Shown in pieces: positions 40,501 through 45,065 of a stretch of 64,000 nt of DNA. A model generated the notes under the pieces. The model saw only the letters and a list, made by a program, of their open reading frames with translations. It was not told the origin of the DNA and searched no databases. This DNA comes from Trichobilharzia szidati (taxonomy: Eukaryota > Platyhelminthes > Trematoda > Strigeidida > Schistosomatidae). Numbering within the stretch: position 1 is the first letter of the stretch; each line of letters opens with the position of its first letter. Position numbers and translations under genes: made by a program. The stretch covers positions 84,698,020 through 84,762,019 of the forward strand of contig OX235272.1 in NCBI GenBank assembly GCA_944472155.2. The letters run 5' to 3'.

Positions 40501-43426
40501 CTTAAAGTTAGGCAGGAGTAAAGTTGTACAGCGTGTCGACCACTTCACTTATTTGGGGAGTTGCATCAGCCAGCGCCAGCGGGTTGATCGCTGACGAAAT
40601 CTCAGAACGGATACAGAAGGCTCGTGTGGTATACATCAACTTATGCCACCTCTGATTTAGTAGACGTGATATCCGGCTATCGACCAAAGGACGTATGTAC
40701 TGCTCAGCAGTTCGCTCTGTCTTCCTTTATGGCTGTGAGCGAAATATGACCATTGAAAGTGGAAGAAATGAATAGGCAGACTAGCTGTCTCTGATCATAG
40801 GTGCCTGCGTTCTGTCTCCAGTGTGAATTGGCGTAATAAGGTGAGTAATATTCAGGTTAGGCATCAGTTGAGTGCTAGGTAAGGAGGGGAAATCAATCGA
40901 CGAGACTGTGAAGTTATATCGATTGAGATGGTTAGGATATGTGTTACGCATGCCTAGCCATCGCCTTCCTCGACGGGTAATGTTAGCTGACTGACATAGG
41001 ATCAGGTTGGAAAAGAGCCAGTGGTGGTCAAACCAAAATATGGCTCCATCAATCAATGAAATCCACAACAGTTAGTTTAAGCCACGTAGGAAGGTGTAGA
41101 CTTGTTGGTTGGGGTCTTCGGGATGGTAAAAACGAATAAACCTGGAGACAATTGTTGATGTGGTTCAAAATCGTTTTCATTGGCGCAGATGTATTCACTA
41201 TTTGTCATTTATCATCTCCAATAAAACTATTGTTTTTTCCATATTACTATTCCTTTTGCCTCATTTTCTTCTCCTTCACGTTCCTCAGTGGAACATAGGG
41301 CTTCAAGCTAGTGGCTTGAAGTTTCTATAGCAGTGTTTATTTTACAGGATGGGGTTGCTAGCCTCATTCCCAACCTTTCCTCTTCACCAGAATTATTTCT
41401 GGCTTAGCGAGATAAAGGAGTGCGTCGGCCGGGGATCGAATCCCGGACCATGTGCATGGTCGGCGAGCGTCCTAACCGCTATACCGCTGACGTTCCTTTT
41501 GCCTCATATTTCTGTTCATTATCCCTCTCTTTACTCTCTTCTCTTGCTTTGTGTGGTACATGGAAGGGGTGTAGCAACTCTAACTGCTACACATCTGTGC
41601 AAAGTTCTACGTTGAAATTAGTCAGTTATTCAGTTATGTGTTTATTAGGGTTTTGAAAACGCAGAAAACTAATTGTTATTCTTGTTTAATGGAATAACTT
41701 TACAGATTCATCAGATCTGTACTCTTAAACTGCCATAATACCTGATAAGGTTAGGTAATTGATAGATATATGTGTAAAATATCACAATCAACGGAAGTTG
41801 ACTGACTCTCTAAATCACACCGCCTATAATGTTTGATGTACCTTCCCCTTAGAAAGTGACTCCATTAGATTGGAAGACTGCTTTTGTGAAAGCTAAATTA
41901 AGTACTGTTCTTCAATGACCTGACCTGAATTATTGTCCTTTAATCATAAGTCTAGACACATTCACAATAAAAAGAAATCTCAGACATCATTATCTCTAAC
42001 ACTGAAGGAAAAGCGTAAAATAAAAGATAAAATTCAATAAATCTTCTTTAGACCTGAGAGAGTGACTAAGTGTGTTGCGTAATTAGACTTTCTGGAAGGT
42101 GAATCAAACTCGATTTATGGTGTTACCAGTTCACCCAATTAGCTCCGGTGGTTTCAATACTGATTCGGCTCTCGCTTCAGTGAGTTCGGCCGCAAACGAG
42201 CGAAACGACCGTCCGGTGTTTAGATTACCTCGATCTGGCTTACTGACAAGCACTTACTGGTTGATATGGATTGGTATGCAACTACCTACTCATCTTAATC
42301 AGTCAGTAGTATATAGCGTAACATGTTGATTACTTTTACATTTTTTTATCTTTCACTATTACCTACTAATTGGTATACACTACGTCAACGTGGATCGTTA
42401 CTCTATAGTAGTGTCTGTTACTGTAATGATTTGTTCATTTCTCCCAGTTTAGTTTATGTCAGTCTGTTACTTCATTCTCTATATTGATTTGAAATGTGTA
42501 TGTCAACTTTAATTGATACACTAATGTATCTTGTTTTTTCTTTATCCTTACACAGAAAGATCGAGTCATTCCTTAGTCTTAGTACACATTTCTTTATTTT
42601 ACTTTGGAAAGTTTAGTGGGTGAAGTTACATTTTAGGCGCAAATGACCTTGAACACACCAATCACATGGGAAAGGCTGTTTTTACGTATAAAGTACAAAT
42701 ATATTCAAGTGTTTTGTAGGGATTTGACTAGTTACAGGATTTCATTATGAGCTGACGTCGGGGTTAGAGAAGCACTGGAAAACCTGGGAGTAATGGACGG
42801 CTGCTTCGTCGTAGTTTGGGACTCTTCATCAGTGCGCACCCATGCGGTCTACGAGCTCGTCTTGTAATCAGAAGGTCCTGGGTTCGAACCCAGTTACGGT
42901 GGGTGCGTACTGATGAAGAGTCTCAAAGAAGGGGGACGAAACAAGTTGTCCAGTACTCCATGGCAGGTTTTTCAATGATTCTCTAAATGACGTCAGTTCA
43001 TAATGAAAATAATGAACAAAATGGCATGAAACTGTTACAAAGGATACTTTTTCCTGATGTCTGATATAATTACCTCCCAGTTTTGCATTGGAGGGTCAAT
43101 AGAGTATGTATTCACATACATGCTTAACTTCACCGTTTAGTGCTACTTTTTGGATACTATATTGTATATATATATTTTTTTAAATGTTTTCGACAAGCTC
43201 TAAAAGGCCGGTATCTTTTTTATTTCAGGTTTTTGAATGTGGTCAAGCCTATGTGGCACTGAGTCGTTGTCGTAATTTAGATGGTTTACGCCTACTCGAT
43301 TGGCGTCCAGAAGTGATACGTGCTGATCCAGCTGTGATTAAATATTATGAAGAGATTAGAAAACCTAAAGATAATAAATTTGATAATGATAATGATGAAT
43401 ACTTAATGGTCAAAAAGATTCGTTAA
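11920..43426 (+). CDS. PIF1: PIF1 family 5'-3' DNA helicase, seven coding exons
   Basis: Joining 11920-12436, 14321-14599, 27823-28220, 32174-32489, 36674-36786, 39983-40279 and 43229-43426 gives 2118 bases: an uninterrupted 705-residue protein, close to the usual metazoan PIF1 length (about 640). Every intron begins GT and ends AG and all phases match (1, 1, 0, 1, 0, 0). The product is a superfamily 1B 5'-3' helicase that unwinds G-quadruplexes and forked DNA and acts in nuclear and mitochondrial genome maintenance (family knowledge). Motifs seen: Walker A GGAGTGKS (251-258), VIDEISML (DE at 343-344), GDFFQLPPV (385-393), LTHSWRQ (Arg427), [11 protein letters not shown] (618-628) and GQAYVALSR (645-653). 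No damage was seen in the coding sequence. The gene spans 31.5 kb, of which only 2.1 kb is coding. An additional upstream coding exon is possible but not needed. Confidence 0.96.
12785..13550 (+). mobile_element. RTE LINE 3' remnant, split by a SINE
   Basis: Decayed 3' end of an RTE element: the [13 protein letters not shown] segment at about 12812, the 'ctttatgggtcagaaactg' block, and the C-terminal 'gaacccgaatggaaaa...tggtggagatcgtgtgaggag' block. It ends with 'aacccaagggaataataata', the family 3' terminus. A tRNA-like SINE (12960-13149) sits inside it. Located in PIF1 intron 1. Confidence 0.75.
12960..13149 (+). mobile_element. tRNA-derived SINE (Cys-like anticodon loop) inside RTE
   Basis: Begins gcccgaatagctcagtggt (Pol III A box) and has gcgggttcgagtc (B box). 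The anticodon-loop area reads gactgcagc, as in tRNA-Cys(GCA), though the stem is poor. Flanked by the short direct repeat agcctac (12953-12959 and 13150-13156). Related copies: 16290-16480 (+), and fragments on - at 16018-16125 and 60268-60395. Confidence 0.75.
13687..14060. repeat. Inverted dimer of hammerhead-bearing tRNA-like SINE
   Basis: Starts acgagtttgaccacggattg and ends with its complement (caatccgtggtcaaactcgt). The left arm is a - oriented SINE and the right arm (13870-14060) a + oriented one with tRNA-like head, B box and HHR relic. The right HHR spans 13949-13997: stem I gtactg/cagtac, core CCGATGA (one change from CUGANGA, at U4), GAAA, palindromic stem III. Confidence 0.75.
14321..14599 (+). 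CDS. PIF1: PIF1 exon 2 (linker and Walker A, residues 173-265)
   Basis: Acceptor ctatcaattatag, donor GTAAGT at 14600. It begins with a Ser/Thr/Pro/Lys-rich linker, then the Q-motif region ([10 protein letters not shown]) and the nucleotide-binding loop [17 protein letters not shown], whose Lys257 contacts ATP phosphates. Too short and too AT-rich to stand out alone. Phase 1 in and out. Confidence 0.93.
14766..15195 (-). repeat. Hammerhead-bearing SINE unit bounded by direct repeats
   Basis: A - oriented SINE (B box gggttcgaaccc at about 14916) followed by about 150 bp of unit-specific sequence. The unit starts at ctatagttggtttgtaacg (14766) and ends with the same block, ctatagttggtttgtaagg (about 15176), in the same orientation. 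That implies a monomer of about 410 bp. The HHR region is degenerate here. Confidence 0.65.
15400..15900 (+). mobile_element. LINE 3' fragment
   Basis: Coding remnant [17 protein letters not shown] (about 15418) followed by the family-specific 3' region, with 'gtcctcgggacggtaaaaac' and 'ctttgtgtgctacatgg'. Same family as 11030-11575, 38590-39345 and 40315-41265. No intact frame. Confidence 0.65.
16018..16480. repeat. Two tRNA-Cys-like SINE pieces, opposite orientation
   Basis: 16018-16125 is a - strand piece of the SINE 3' half (gatggttggagg...caaggcgtatctacc). 16290-16480 is a longer + copy with A box (ccgaaatagctcagtgataacg), B box (gcgttcgaatctc) and the end 'cctccaaccatctaat'. The sequence between them is unclassified. 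Confidence 0.65.
16481..17279. other. Unclassified intron sequence
   Basis: AT-rich PIF1 intron 2 sequence. No protein-like frame, tRNA-like box or familiar repeat block was recognised. Confidence 0.4.
17280..19132 (-). mobile_element. Penelope-like element with RT and GIY-YIG
   Basis: From right to left: RT, GIY-YIG endonuclease, a 3' non-coding region of about 530 bp, and an HHR relic at 17280-17318 (stem I GAGC/GCUC, core CUGAAGA, GAAA, palindrome ACAAUUGU). The same 3' region is present in inverted orientation at 19133-19527 plus 22786-23127, interrupted by an RTE insertion. The RT N-terminus is missing at 19132, so the copy is 5' truncated at the inversion point. Confidence 0.88.
17816..19099 (-). 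CDS. Penelope-type reverse transcriptase / GIY-YIG endonuclease, 5' truncated
   Basis: 427 residues without internal stop. RT palm: [11 protein letters not shown] (motif A, Asp12), [19 protein letters not shown], then [10 protein letters not shown] with the catalytic YVDD (about residue 108), and FLDVL. After a linker, a C-terminal GIY-YIG nuclease: [27 protein letters not shown] around residues 320-345, with Tyr and Arg of the fold in place. PLE proteins nick chromosomal DNA and copy the element RNA. The fingers before motif A are absent, so the stretch is unlikely to be active by itself. Closest known relatives should be trematode PLEs (inference). Confidence 0.9.
   Translation of the reverse strand: MNLADKTMLSLDVTSLFTNVPLVETVDYICEQLVEKKIEIGITPRKLKELLLKCTMNVQFVFNKEYYRQIDGVAMGSPLGSLLADIFLSKLENGRLKEILNKLDYYCRYVDDKFIICNNNQDRQHLLQVFNKVHPAIKFTCEEELQGSIPFLDVLLTKRTDGTLKSNIYRKATWNGQYTHFHSFIPIQYKRNLIRCLSHRIRRICTDDCIEDEIKNLTNALLQNDYPTNFVKKYIYETTHKTKRDTVSKKKLYLNLQFKGDISSDILNRRLTRAVERTFSAAKLHVTFSTKPILTLCIKDRLPKMTTSMCVYKFNCSCGASYIGRTQRNLSLRTREHIPVWLGKRATKSLNSAILAHLVDSEHSIKVEESFTVVYRVPNNLPKGTRLRLLAIAEALEINRERPDLCVQKKLIHSLCLPWPTIRSPGS
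19133..19527 (+). mobile_element. Inverted 3' copy of the PLE, left half
   Basis: Encodes on + the last 69 residues of the same PLE ([20 protein letters not shown]...[11 protein letters not shown]), differing at only a few residues from 17816-18030 on -. The non-coding 3' region continues to about 19527, where the RTE element begins, and resumes at 22786. Confidence 0.85.
19675..20353 (-). pseudogene. RTE reverse transcriptase C-terminal part, two frames
   Basis: The frame 20353-19871 gives [17 protein letters not shown]...[20 protein letters not shown] with a Gln run from a CAG-type repeat. The frame 20004-19675 gives [14 protein letters not shown]...[17 protein letters not shown]. Together they cover the thumb and the C-terminal tail of RTE proteins. 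Two frameshifts separate them from the RT palm. Confidence 0.8.
20346..21599 (-). CDS. RTE reverse transcriptase, ends in a broken FADD box
   Basis: 417 residues. Motifs: [53 protein letters not shown] (motif A), [15 protein letters not shown] and then [13 protein letters not shown]. The related copy at 61207 reads LEDLDFADDICLISHK. Here a short indel at about 20346-20360 (cgcgcg region) removes the FADD aspartates and shifts the frame. The remainder follows at 20353-19871. RT activity should be lost. Confidence 0.9.
   Translation of the reverse strand: MELSEGNFQRNVSTVLGRKKKQDKEWLSTDTWKLIEERRMVKEKMIQCKDGQEKETLSSTYTALDKEVKKSARKDKRQFYDNLATEAEKAAGKRDLRTLYQITKSLSGKRSTQVKPIKDSQGNPITKEERQIKQWADHFKGLLNRPPPTTRPEIPTTARTQLQVDTNPPTKTEVMNAIKLLKAGKAAGPDGIPPEALKADPETTADMLTPLLQKIWKEGKVPTDWRKGYLVKLPKKGDLGLCKNWRGIMLLSTPSKILSRIILERIKDALDTELRPEQAGFRKGKSCSDQIATLRIIIEQSMEWQSNLYLNFIDFEKAFDSVDREVIWKLLEYYGVPQIFINLIQQLYDNGTCQVIHNGKLSEAFGVNTGVRQGCLLSPMIFLIVVDWIMRQTVGNEKTGISWTDAKNLEDLDFARG
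21551..22702 (-). CDS. RTE AP endonuclease domain
   Basis: 383 residues. The endonuclease begins at about residue 65: [20 protein letters not shown], then [48 protein letters not shown] and [15 protein letters not shown]. These are the metal-binding and catalytic blocks of RTE endonucleases. The Met-rich leader before IRMGTW is probably untranslated or linker sequence. A frameshift at about 21560-21599 breaks the link to the RT. Confidence 0.88.
   Translation of the reverse strand: MVLATPPPKLNQIATKTSTHKYIQNSKSTNNNLIFRWNRGSEMTQAGESLREASQPMCLLSMKAKIRMGTWNIRTIYETGKAAQVAAEMRRYKIEVLGICESRWNGCGRCQLPTGETIIYSGHPEDDHEHTEGVAIMMSPTAAKALMQWEPISSRIMTARFNSKGKKVTIIQCYAPTNVSEHEKKEDFYSQLQTVMDNVPKSDIKILMGDMNAKLGGDNTGRELTMGREALGEMNENGELFSDFCAFNDLVIGGSVFKHRDIHKATWISPDGHTKNQIDFISISRKWRRSLLDTRSRRGADVGSDHYLVQGTFKVKLKASRIPGDRPQCKFNTQKLKDTITQDIFTATVRAKQETLRGTTEESSVEDHWNSLKVIFNETCQRF
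22786..23127 (+). mobile_element. Inverted 3' copy of the PLE, right half
   Basis: Starts gatttagcctctttatttta and continues collinearly with the reverse complement of 17285-17660, as far as ggatttataactgtagat. In the PLE end at 17280-17318 an HHR follows here; in this copy the sequence changes to a GAT repeat (ctgatgatgatgatg), so the ribozyme is gone. Confidence 0.8.
23290..23575 (-). mobile_element. PLE GIY-YIG fragment, second subfamily
   Basis: Two overlapping frames encode [20 protein letters not shown] and [20 protein letters not shown]: the GIY-YIG core and the following REH..W motif of PLE proteins. Frameshifted and truncated. Joined directly to the LINE at 23576. Confidence 0.7.
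23576..24556 (+). mobile_element. LINE 3' part with RT C-terminal domain and AAAT tail
   Basis: 5'-truncated non-LTR element. One frame (23584-24201) is open for 205 residues. The non-coding 3' region ends in seven copies of AAAT at 24530-24556. Related coding blocks recur at 38590-38810 and 40560-40760. The clade was not decided by eye (RTE or CR1-like). Confidence 0.8.
23584..24201 (+). CDS. Non-LTR reverse transcriptase, C-terminal (thumb) region
   Basis: 205 residues. Visible blocks: [60 protein letters not shown] and [10 protein letters not shown]. These are the thumb and tail signatures of LINE RTs (YLG, K-AR-A, YGCETW, RWxGHxxR). The YADD palm motif is 5' of the truncation. The frame is unusually open and G+C richer than its surroundings, consistent with a fairly recent insertion. 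Confidence 0.82.
   Translation: MCFAPSKCKVLLQDWQEPVPALTLAGEPLEVVDKFVYLGSCVSAGGGVTDEISNRIMKARVAYINLSHLWRRRDVSLAVKGRVYNVSVRAALLYACETWPLRAEDVRRLCVFDHRCLRRIACVRWHHRVSNSEVRRRVFEHSGDHHPLNVVIWKHRLRWLGHVLRMSPQRLPYRSLFASPGTGWKRRRGGQPMTWRRGMKDICAR
24557..25183. other. AT-rich intron sequence
   Basis: Nothing coding or repeat-like recognised apart from short TTA runs. Confidence 0.35.
25184..25400 (+). repeat. Interspersed repeat with possible hammerhead (copy 1)
   Basis: Shares with 42085-42310 the block 'caaacgag(a/c)gaaacg' and then a 'tccg(g/a)tgtt...cgatctggc' segment. At 25272-25320 the + strand reads GGGG-CUGAAGA-GUUCG...CGAGA-GAAA: a complete CUGANGA core, a helix II GUUCG/CGAG, GAAA, and a decayed stem III palindrome. 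Confidence 0.5.
25511..26565 (+). mobile_element. Merlin DNA transposon remnant (copy 1), with nested insertion
   Basis: The left end (acaagttaaactttaggaac) and the right end (complement of gtagttactggtgct) form an imperfect terminal inverted repeat. The coding remnant starts [20 protein letters not shown] (25635). After an insertion at about 25740-26040 it resumes with [22 protein letters not shown] and RLKSRIRG. The latter match the C-terminal ISXO2/Merlin transposase block (HHRVNHS..F.D..T..HT.SIEGFW). Frameshifts and stops show it is dead. Confidence 0.75.
25740..26040 (-). repeat. ~300-bp non-coding repeat family, copy in Merlin
   Basis: One of four copies (others: 39480-39795 and 61140-62450 in the opposite orientation, 47795-48065 in the same). 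Ends 'gtaacggtagaagacaagcgac' on one side; on the other is a hairpin of the form ctactgat...atcagtag, here slightly broken, followed by 'catacgcca'. Confidence 0.6.
27342..27631 (+). mobile_element. RTE LINE 3' fragment
   Basis: Encodes the RTE tail [20 protein letters not shown] and ends gaagccctatattcctgtag then AATAATAATAA. Nearly identical to 61905-62172, including 'cgagtggaacccgaaaggga'. Strongly 5' truncated, inserted in the right arm of a PLE remnant. Confidence 0.85.
27652..27697 (+). ncRNA. Hammerhead ribozyme motif at PLE end
   Basis: Stem I UUAAGC/GCUUAA is perfect (27652-27657 with 27692-27697). Core CUGAUGA 27658-27664; helix II GAU-CUA-AUU; GAAA 27674-27677; short stem III around ACAAUAUUGU with two extra C; cleavage triplet UUC before 27692. 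Matches the HHR consensus (CUGANGA, GAAA, NUH). Activity is not proven. Confidence 0.7.
27823..28220 (+). CDS. PIF1: PIF1 exon 3 (motifs Ia, II, III; residues 266-398)
   Basis: Acceptor ttattattattcag, donor GTATGT at 28221. Encodes [21 protein letters not shown] (motif Ia region), the Walker B helicase box VIDEISML and GDFFQLPPV. An Asn/Asp-rich insert (about residues 305-315) is longer than in vertebrate PIF1. It lies 13.2 kb from exon 2. Phase 0 at its end. Confidence 0.95.
28296..29120 (-). mobile_element. RTE LINE 3' remnant with small hammerhead insertion
   Basis: Degenerate - strand RTE: the 3' end begins at 'gtggaacataaggcttcaac', the middle has 'cacaactgcccataagctctcatctcctc', and the right part 'ccgttgatggtgatt' (ITINGR region). 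It is split by a 97-bp insertion (28762-28858) flanked by a 12-bp duplication. It lies directly after PIF1 exon 3. Confidence 0.75.
28750..28870 (-). mobile_element. 97-bp alpha-type hammerhead insertion with 12-bp target duplication
   Basis: gacttaacattt occurs at 28750-28761 and again at 28859-28870; the host RTE reads through if the 97 bp between are removed. The insert holds on - an HHR (28794-28838): stem I AUCCGG/CUGGAU, core AUGACGA, stem II GUCC/GGAC, GAAA, triplet AUC. This matches the schistosome alpha-repeat ribozyme except C3 to A, which should weaken catalysis. Confidence 0.8.
29121..29488. other. Intron sequence with a Merlin-end-like piece and a GGTTAGG-rich run
   Basis: 29170-29215 repeats the Merlin terminal block (ctaagttaaattttaggcaccag ... 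gtgaccttgaa). From 29330 to 29465 there are degenerate TTAGG/GTTAGGCT repeats. No coding sequence. Confidence 0.5.
29489..30180 (-). mobile_element. RTE LINE, 5' truncated
   Basis: Reverse strand: [30 protein letters not shown]..., [37 protein letters not shown] and [20 protein letters not shown], in several frames. The 3' end is at about 29489. Close to the copy at 19528-22785 in sequence, so the same subfamily. Truncated at the CAG-type repeat (about 30165). Confidence 0.82.
30357..30505 (+). mobile_element. RTE LINE 3' end, short, inverted to its neighbour
   Basis: [30 protein letters not shown] then gaagccctatgttccactag and AACAATAATAATAA. Only the last 150 bp remain, in opposite orientation to 29489-30180. 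Confidence 0.8.
30506..31679. other. Unclassified intron sequence
   Basis: AT-rich to about 31100, then a more mixed stretch (31100-31670) that could be an old repeat, but it matches no family in the window and has no convincing frame. Confidence 0.35.
31680..32062 (+). repeat. Hammerhead-bearing SINE unit, + orientation
   Basis: Begins with the unit-end block aatccctacaaaccaacactt, then about 190 bp of unit-specific sequence, a tRNA-like head (ggatcccagtggcctaatgg), the B box gggttcgaac and an HHR relic (gtactgatgaagagtccc ... gacaaaacagctgtccagtac). It ends 'ctctaactgttgtcagctcg'. Confidence 0.72.
32174..32489 (+). CDS. PIF1: PIF1 exon 4 (motif IV region, residues 399-503)
   Basis: Acceptor tttcgaattatag, donor GTGAGT at 32490. 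Encodes [11 protein letters not shown], then [10 protein letters not shown] with the conserved motif IV arginine, and [20 protein letters not shown] leading to ELPG. A short run of Asn (from an AAT repeat) is an AT-rich expansion absent from vertebrate proteins. Ends in phase 1. Confidence 0.93.
32540..32928. repeat. Inverted dimer of hammerhead-bearing SINE
   Basis: Left arm (-) 32540-32730, right arm (+) 32750-32928, both with tRNA-like and HHR parts and both diverged. The right arm reads gtactgatagagagtccc, with gaaacaactgtccactat for the second half, so stem I and the core carry changes. Confidence 0.68.
32985..33830 (+). mobile_element. PLE remnant with inverted hammerhead termini
   Basis: The left arm (32990-33110) and right arm (33725-33830) are mirror images (tttattccccttaatgaatt ... 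gctgcttacaggccaca). Between them, + frames give [34 protein letters not shown] and, after a frameshift, a PLE C-terminus ending in [14 protein letters not shown]. The GIY-YIG block is interrupted. HHR cores: 33054-33103 (-) and 33745-33794 (+). Confidence 0.78.
33993..34215 (-). mobile_element. RTE LINE 3' fragment
   Basis: Starts tgttctcttgggttcctgag, then 'ctcacaattgcccatagtctctcatctcctc' and 'cccattcgggttccacttgg': the RTE 3' tail on the - strand, well diverged. Confidence 0.7.
34523..34890. repeat. Near-perfect palindromic SINE dimer flanked by 13-bp duplication
   Basis: aacatactttaat at 34510-34522 and 34891-34903 flanks a 368-bp insert. About 150-base arms (about 34562-34715 and 34722-34880) are almost exact reverse complements: both strands translate to the same VREPLE(S/N)[12 protein letters not shown] peptide. 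Each arm has a tRNA-like head and a HHR-like tail. Confidence 0.88.
36025..36076 (+). ncRNA. Hammerhead ribozyme motif at PLE end
   Basis: Stem I UGCAG/CUGCA (36025-36029 with 36072-36076), core CUGAUGA (36030-36036), an 8-nt stem II region with little pairing, GAAA (36045-36048), a 9-10 bp stem III (UAGAAUGAU/AUCAUUUUA), and cleavage triplet AUA before 36072. The weak helix II is a caveat. Confidence 0.65.
36674..36786 (+). CDS. PIF1: PIF1 exon 5 (residues 504-541)
   Basis: A 113-base exon with acceptor ctttgatatag and donor GTAAGA at 36787. Encodes [12 protein letters not shown]...[14 protein letters not shown], matching the PIF1 stretch that ends LKxGAQ and runs straight into VMLLRN of the next exon. 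Found by frame continuity and family similarity. Confidence 0.9.
36845..37075 (-). mobile_element. tRNA-derived SINE with RTE-like tail
   Basis: On -, the tRNA-like head reads gtcagtggttcaacggtgga then ggggctcgatccccg (B box). The 3' tail at 36845-36880 resembles the RTE 3' terminus but is diverged. Family copies: 38401-38590, 41272-41500, 50996-51316. Confidence 0.65.
37487..37524. repeat. (AT)n microsatellite
   Basis: Uninterrupted AT dinucleotides. Confidence 0.95.
37700..38000 (+). mobile_element. PLE C-terminal fragment
   Basis: The frame reads [21 protein letters not shown], the REH..VWL motif after the GIY-YIG core, then shifts and continues as [19 protein letters not shown], the usual PLE C-terminus (A-E-A-x-A-I...P-x-L-C-V-Q-K-K). 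Decayed. Confidence 0.65.
38401..38590 (-). mobile_element. tRNA-derived SINE with RTE-like tail
   Basis: The tail (ggaacatagggctttgagct complement) is followed by the body and a degraded tRNA-like head (gcgcgtcggctggggaatccaa). It abuts the LINE fragment at 38590. Confidence 0.6.
38590..39345 (+). mobile_element. LINE 3' fragment
   Basis: Encodes [42 protein letters not shown] (thumb region) and, frame-shifted, [19 protein letters not shown]. The family 3' region follows, with 'gtcctcgggacgg' and 'tatgtgcaaagttctatgtcg'. Confidence 0.72.
39480..39795 (+). repeat. ~300-bp non-coding repeat family copy with terminal hairpin
   Basis: gtgtgctactgataagattt atcagtag at 39498-39528 forms an 11-bp hairpin. 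The body is shared with 62190-62450 (caaatagcaggga, cacaaagaaacacaatatg). It ends 'cctaccgttacac'. Located just upstream of PIF1 exon 6. Confidence 0.68.
39983..40279 (+). CDS. PIF1: PIF1 exon 6 (motif V region, residues 542-640)
   Basis: Acceptor taaaacactcag, donor GTAAGT at 40280. Encodes [19 protein letters not shown], a signature of PIF1/RecD-type helicases, and [21 protein letters not shown] decayed LINE (40315-41265) begins almost at the donor site without damaging it. Confidence 0.95.
40315..41265 (+). mobile_element. LINE RT to 3' end, decayed
   Basis: Begins [11 protein letters not shown] (the RT catalytic YADD box, 40337-40360), then [36 protein letters not shown] and YGCE, through many frameshifts, to the family 3' region. 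Inserted within 40 bp of the PIF1 exon 6 donor. Confidence 0.72.
41272..41500 (-). mobile_element. tRNA-derived SINE with RTE-like tail
   Basis: - strand: the head gtcagcggtatagcggttagg with B box gggattcgatccccgg, and the 3' tail gaagccctatgttccactga, sharing 18 bases with the RTE 3' terminus. Body 'caccagaattatttctggcttagcga'. Confidence 0.7.
42085..42310 (+). repeat. Interspersed repeat with hammerhead-like core (copy 2)
   Basis: gagttcggccgcaaacgagc followed by GAAACGACCGUCCGG: helix II GUUCG/CGAGC, GAAA and an almost palindromic stem III ACGACCGU. The CUGANGA part is mutated here (CAGUGAG). Related to 25184-25400. Confidence 0.5.
42712..42995. repeat. Inverted dimer of hammerhead-bearing SINE
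   Basis: Left arm (-) 42720-42845, right arm (+) 42845-42995, sharing a central tRNA-like segment (gtctacgagctcgtcttgta). The HHR in the right arm is gtactgatgaagagtctc ... gacgaaacaagttgtccagtac. Confidence 0.72.
43229..43426 (+). CDS. PIF1: PIF1 exon 7 (motif VI and C-terminus, residues 641-705)
   Basis: Acceptor ttttttatttcag at 43228. Encodes [25 protein letters not shown], where GQAYVALSR is motif VI and its arginine is the ATP-sensing finger. It ends in an Asp/Asn-rich tail and TAA. No AATAAA is obvious in the next 200 bases, so the poly(A) site is unassigned. Confidence 0.95.
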   Translation, partial: VFECGQAYVALSRCRNLDGLRLLDWRPEVIRADPAVIKYYEEIRKPKDNKFDNDNDEYLMVKKIR

Positions 43427-43689
43427 CTCTGTTTGTAATTTATTCTACAGCCAACTAACCAACCAACCACCCCACACCCACAACCATCAACATTTAACTT
43501 GAAACATTTTGATATTTGTACATACTACTTAATTGTGTATATTTATCACACTTATTCTTTTTTTTCGATCTTATTTGAAAAGATGATCATGAACTATGAA
43601 TATATGTTTATTATGATTAAGTTAAATATTTTAATTACCTGGGTTTCTAGTGGGAAGTCGTGACATTGTAACCGGAAGGATGGGTGTTG

Positions 43690-44265
43690 TAAGAGGATGT
43701 CAATTTAAAGTATTAGTAGGCAAATAAAATAAGGACGTTACACAACAGGATTTGAAATTCGATAATATAGAATTTAACACCGCAAGAAAAATAATGGTCA
43801 CCCTACCTCTACAGCCTCCGCCTTGAAAGTCATCTATGAGGCGAAGTAATTTGCCAAAATCACTAAGTATCTGACTGATCTGTTTTGCTGAAACCTTGTC
43901 CATCGAAACAGGAAAGCCAGATCCCTGTATACAGTGAAAGTTTGTTCCACCCCTCCAACTCATGGTCTTAATCCCACCTTCTATGCTAAAGTATGATAAT
44001 CCCTAATCATATTTTTGCTCTAATTATTTTTCGTTTTGTCTATTCAGTTTGTATAATCTTCCTTTATTAAGTCAATTGTTATCATTATTATTCTCACTTT
44101 AAACTGTCTCCGGTATTATTTCACTTGTCTTTCTAAATTGATTTTGTTTTACAACGTTGAATTCTATGTTATCAAATTTCACATCCTATTGTGTAACGTT
44201 TGATATTTGCCTAACTGTACATCCCCTCCCAACGTCGATACATCCTATGGATTATTCTCGCAGAA
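43690..44265 (+). mobile_element. PLE remnant with inverted arms (third subfamily)
   Basis: The left arm (43710-43790) and right arm (44135-44215) are inverted copies (aatatagaatttaac / gttgaattctatgtt). Between them is a PLE C-terminus (ccagatccctgtatacagtg) and its 3' region. Same subfamily as 47705-48770 and 63190-63850. Confidence 0.65.
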
Positions 44266-44490
44266 GTTAGAATTAATGGACCATTGGATTCTTTCCCAGT
44301 GGCTGAGTGGTCGATGAGCTTACCTTGTAACCTAAAGGTCCTCGGTTAGACCCCTGGCGGTGGGTGCGTACTGCCAAAGAGTCCCAGTTGATGAGGAGAA
44401 GGAAGAGGACGAAACAGCCGTCCAGTACTCCCTGTTGGTTTTCCAGTGGTTCTCTAGCCGATGTCAGCTCATGATGAAATCCTGTCAAAC
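44265..44490 (+). repeat. Hammerhead-bearing SINE, single copy
   Basis: tRNA-like head (ttcccagtggctgagtggtc), a mutated B box (cggttagacccc) and an HHR relic with stem I GTACTG/CAGTAC, core CCAAAGA and an enlarged stem II. Ends 'tctctagccgatgtcagctcatgatgaaatcctg'. Confidence 0.7.
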
Positions 44491-45065
44491 TTTTTAACCT
44501 TTTAATAATAATTTACTTAATTCCAAAAAACAGAATGGAATTCTCAGCATTTGTCACAATACTACATCTAATTTACTCAAAATATAAATAAAATTAGCCA
44601 CAGGAATTTGTCCACATTTACGGTATAAAGTCAAAAATATTCGAAGTACAAAATGAGAATGATAAATATAGTAATAATAACAGTGAGTTTGTTTCAAACA
44701 TTATTGGTGATTCAGTTTGAAAATTTTAGCATATTATAGATTATTGAATCTAGTGTTCTCTTGATATAGCATGGTGAGGTGAAAGAGAAAAAATAGCAGT
44801 TATCACACAGCTTAAATGATGTTCACACTTATGACAAAATAAACAAATAAAAACGAAAAATTGAGAGGATTATAAATATAAGAAGAACAATAACAATAAA
44901 GGTTGATGTTATAAGGGTGGAGTTAATGGTTTATTTACTAGTGCAAAGAAGGTTAGTTAGTTCATACCTGACACTATTTTCATCACATAAAATACGTGCC
45001 AAATATGGAACAGTGGAATTTTTATACTTAGACGTACGTGCATAAAGTCTTTCGAAATGACTTCT
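44491..45065. other. AT-rich intergenic sequence
   Basis: Nothing recognised apart from short simple-sequence runs. Confidence 0.35.
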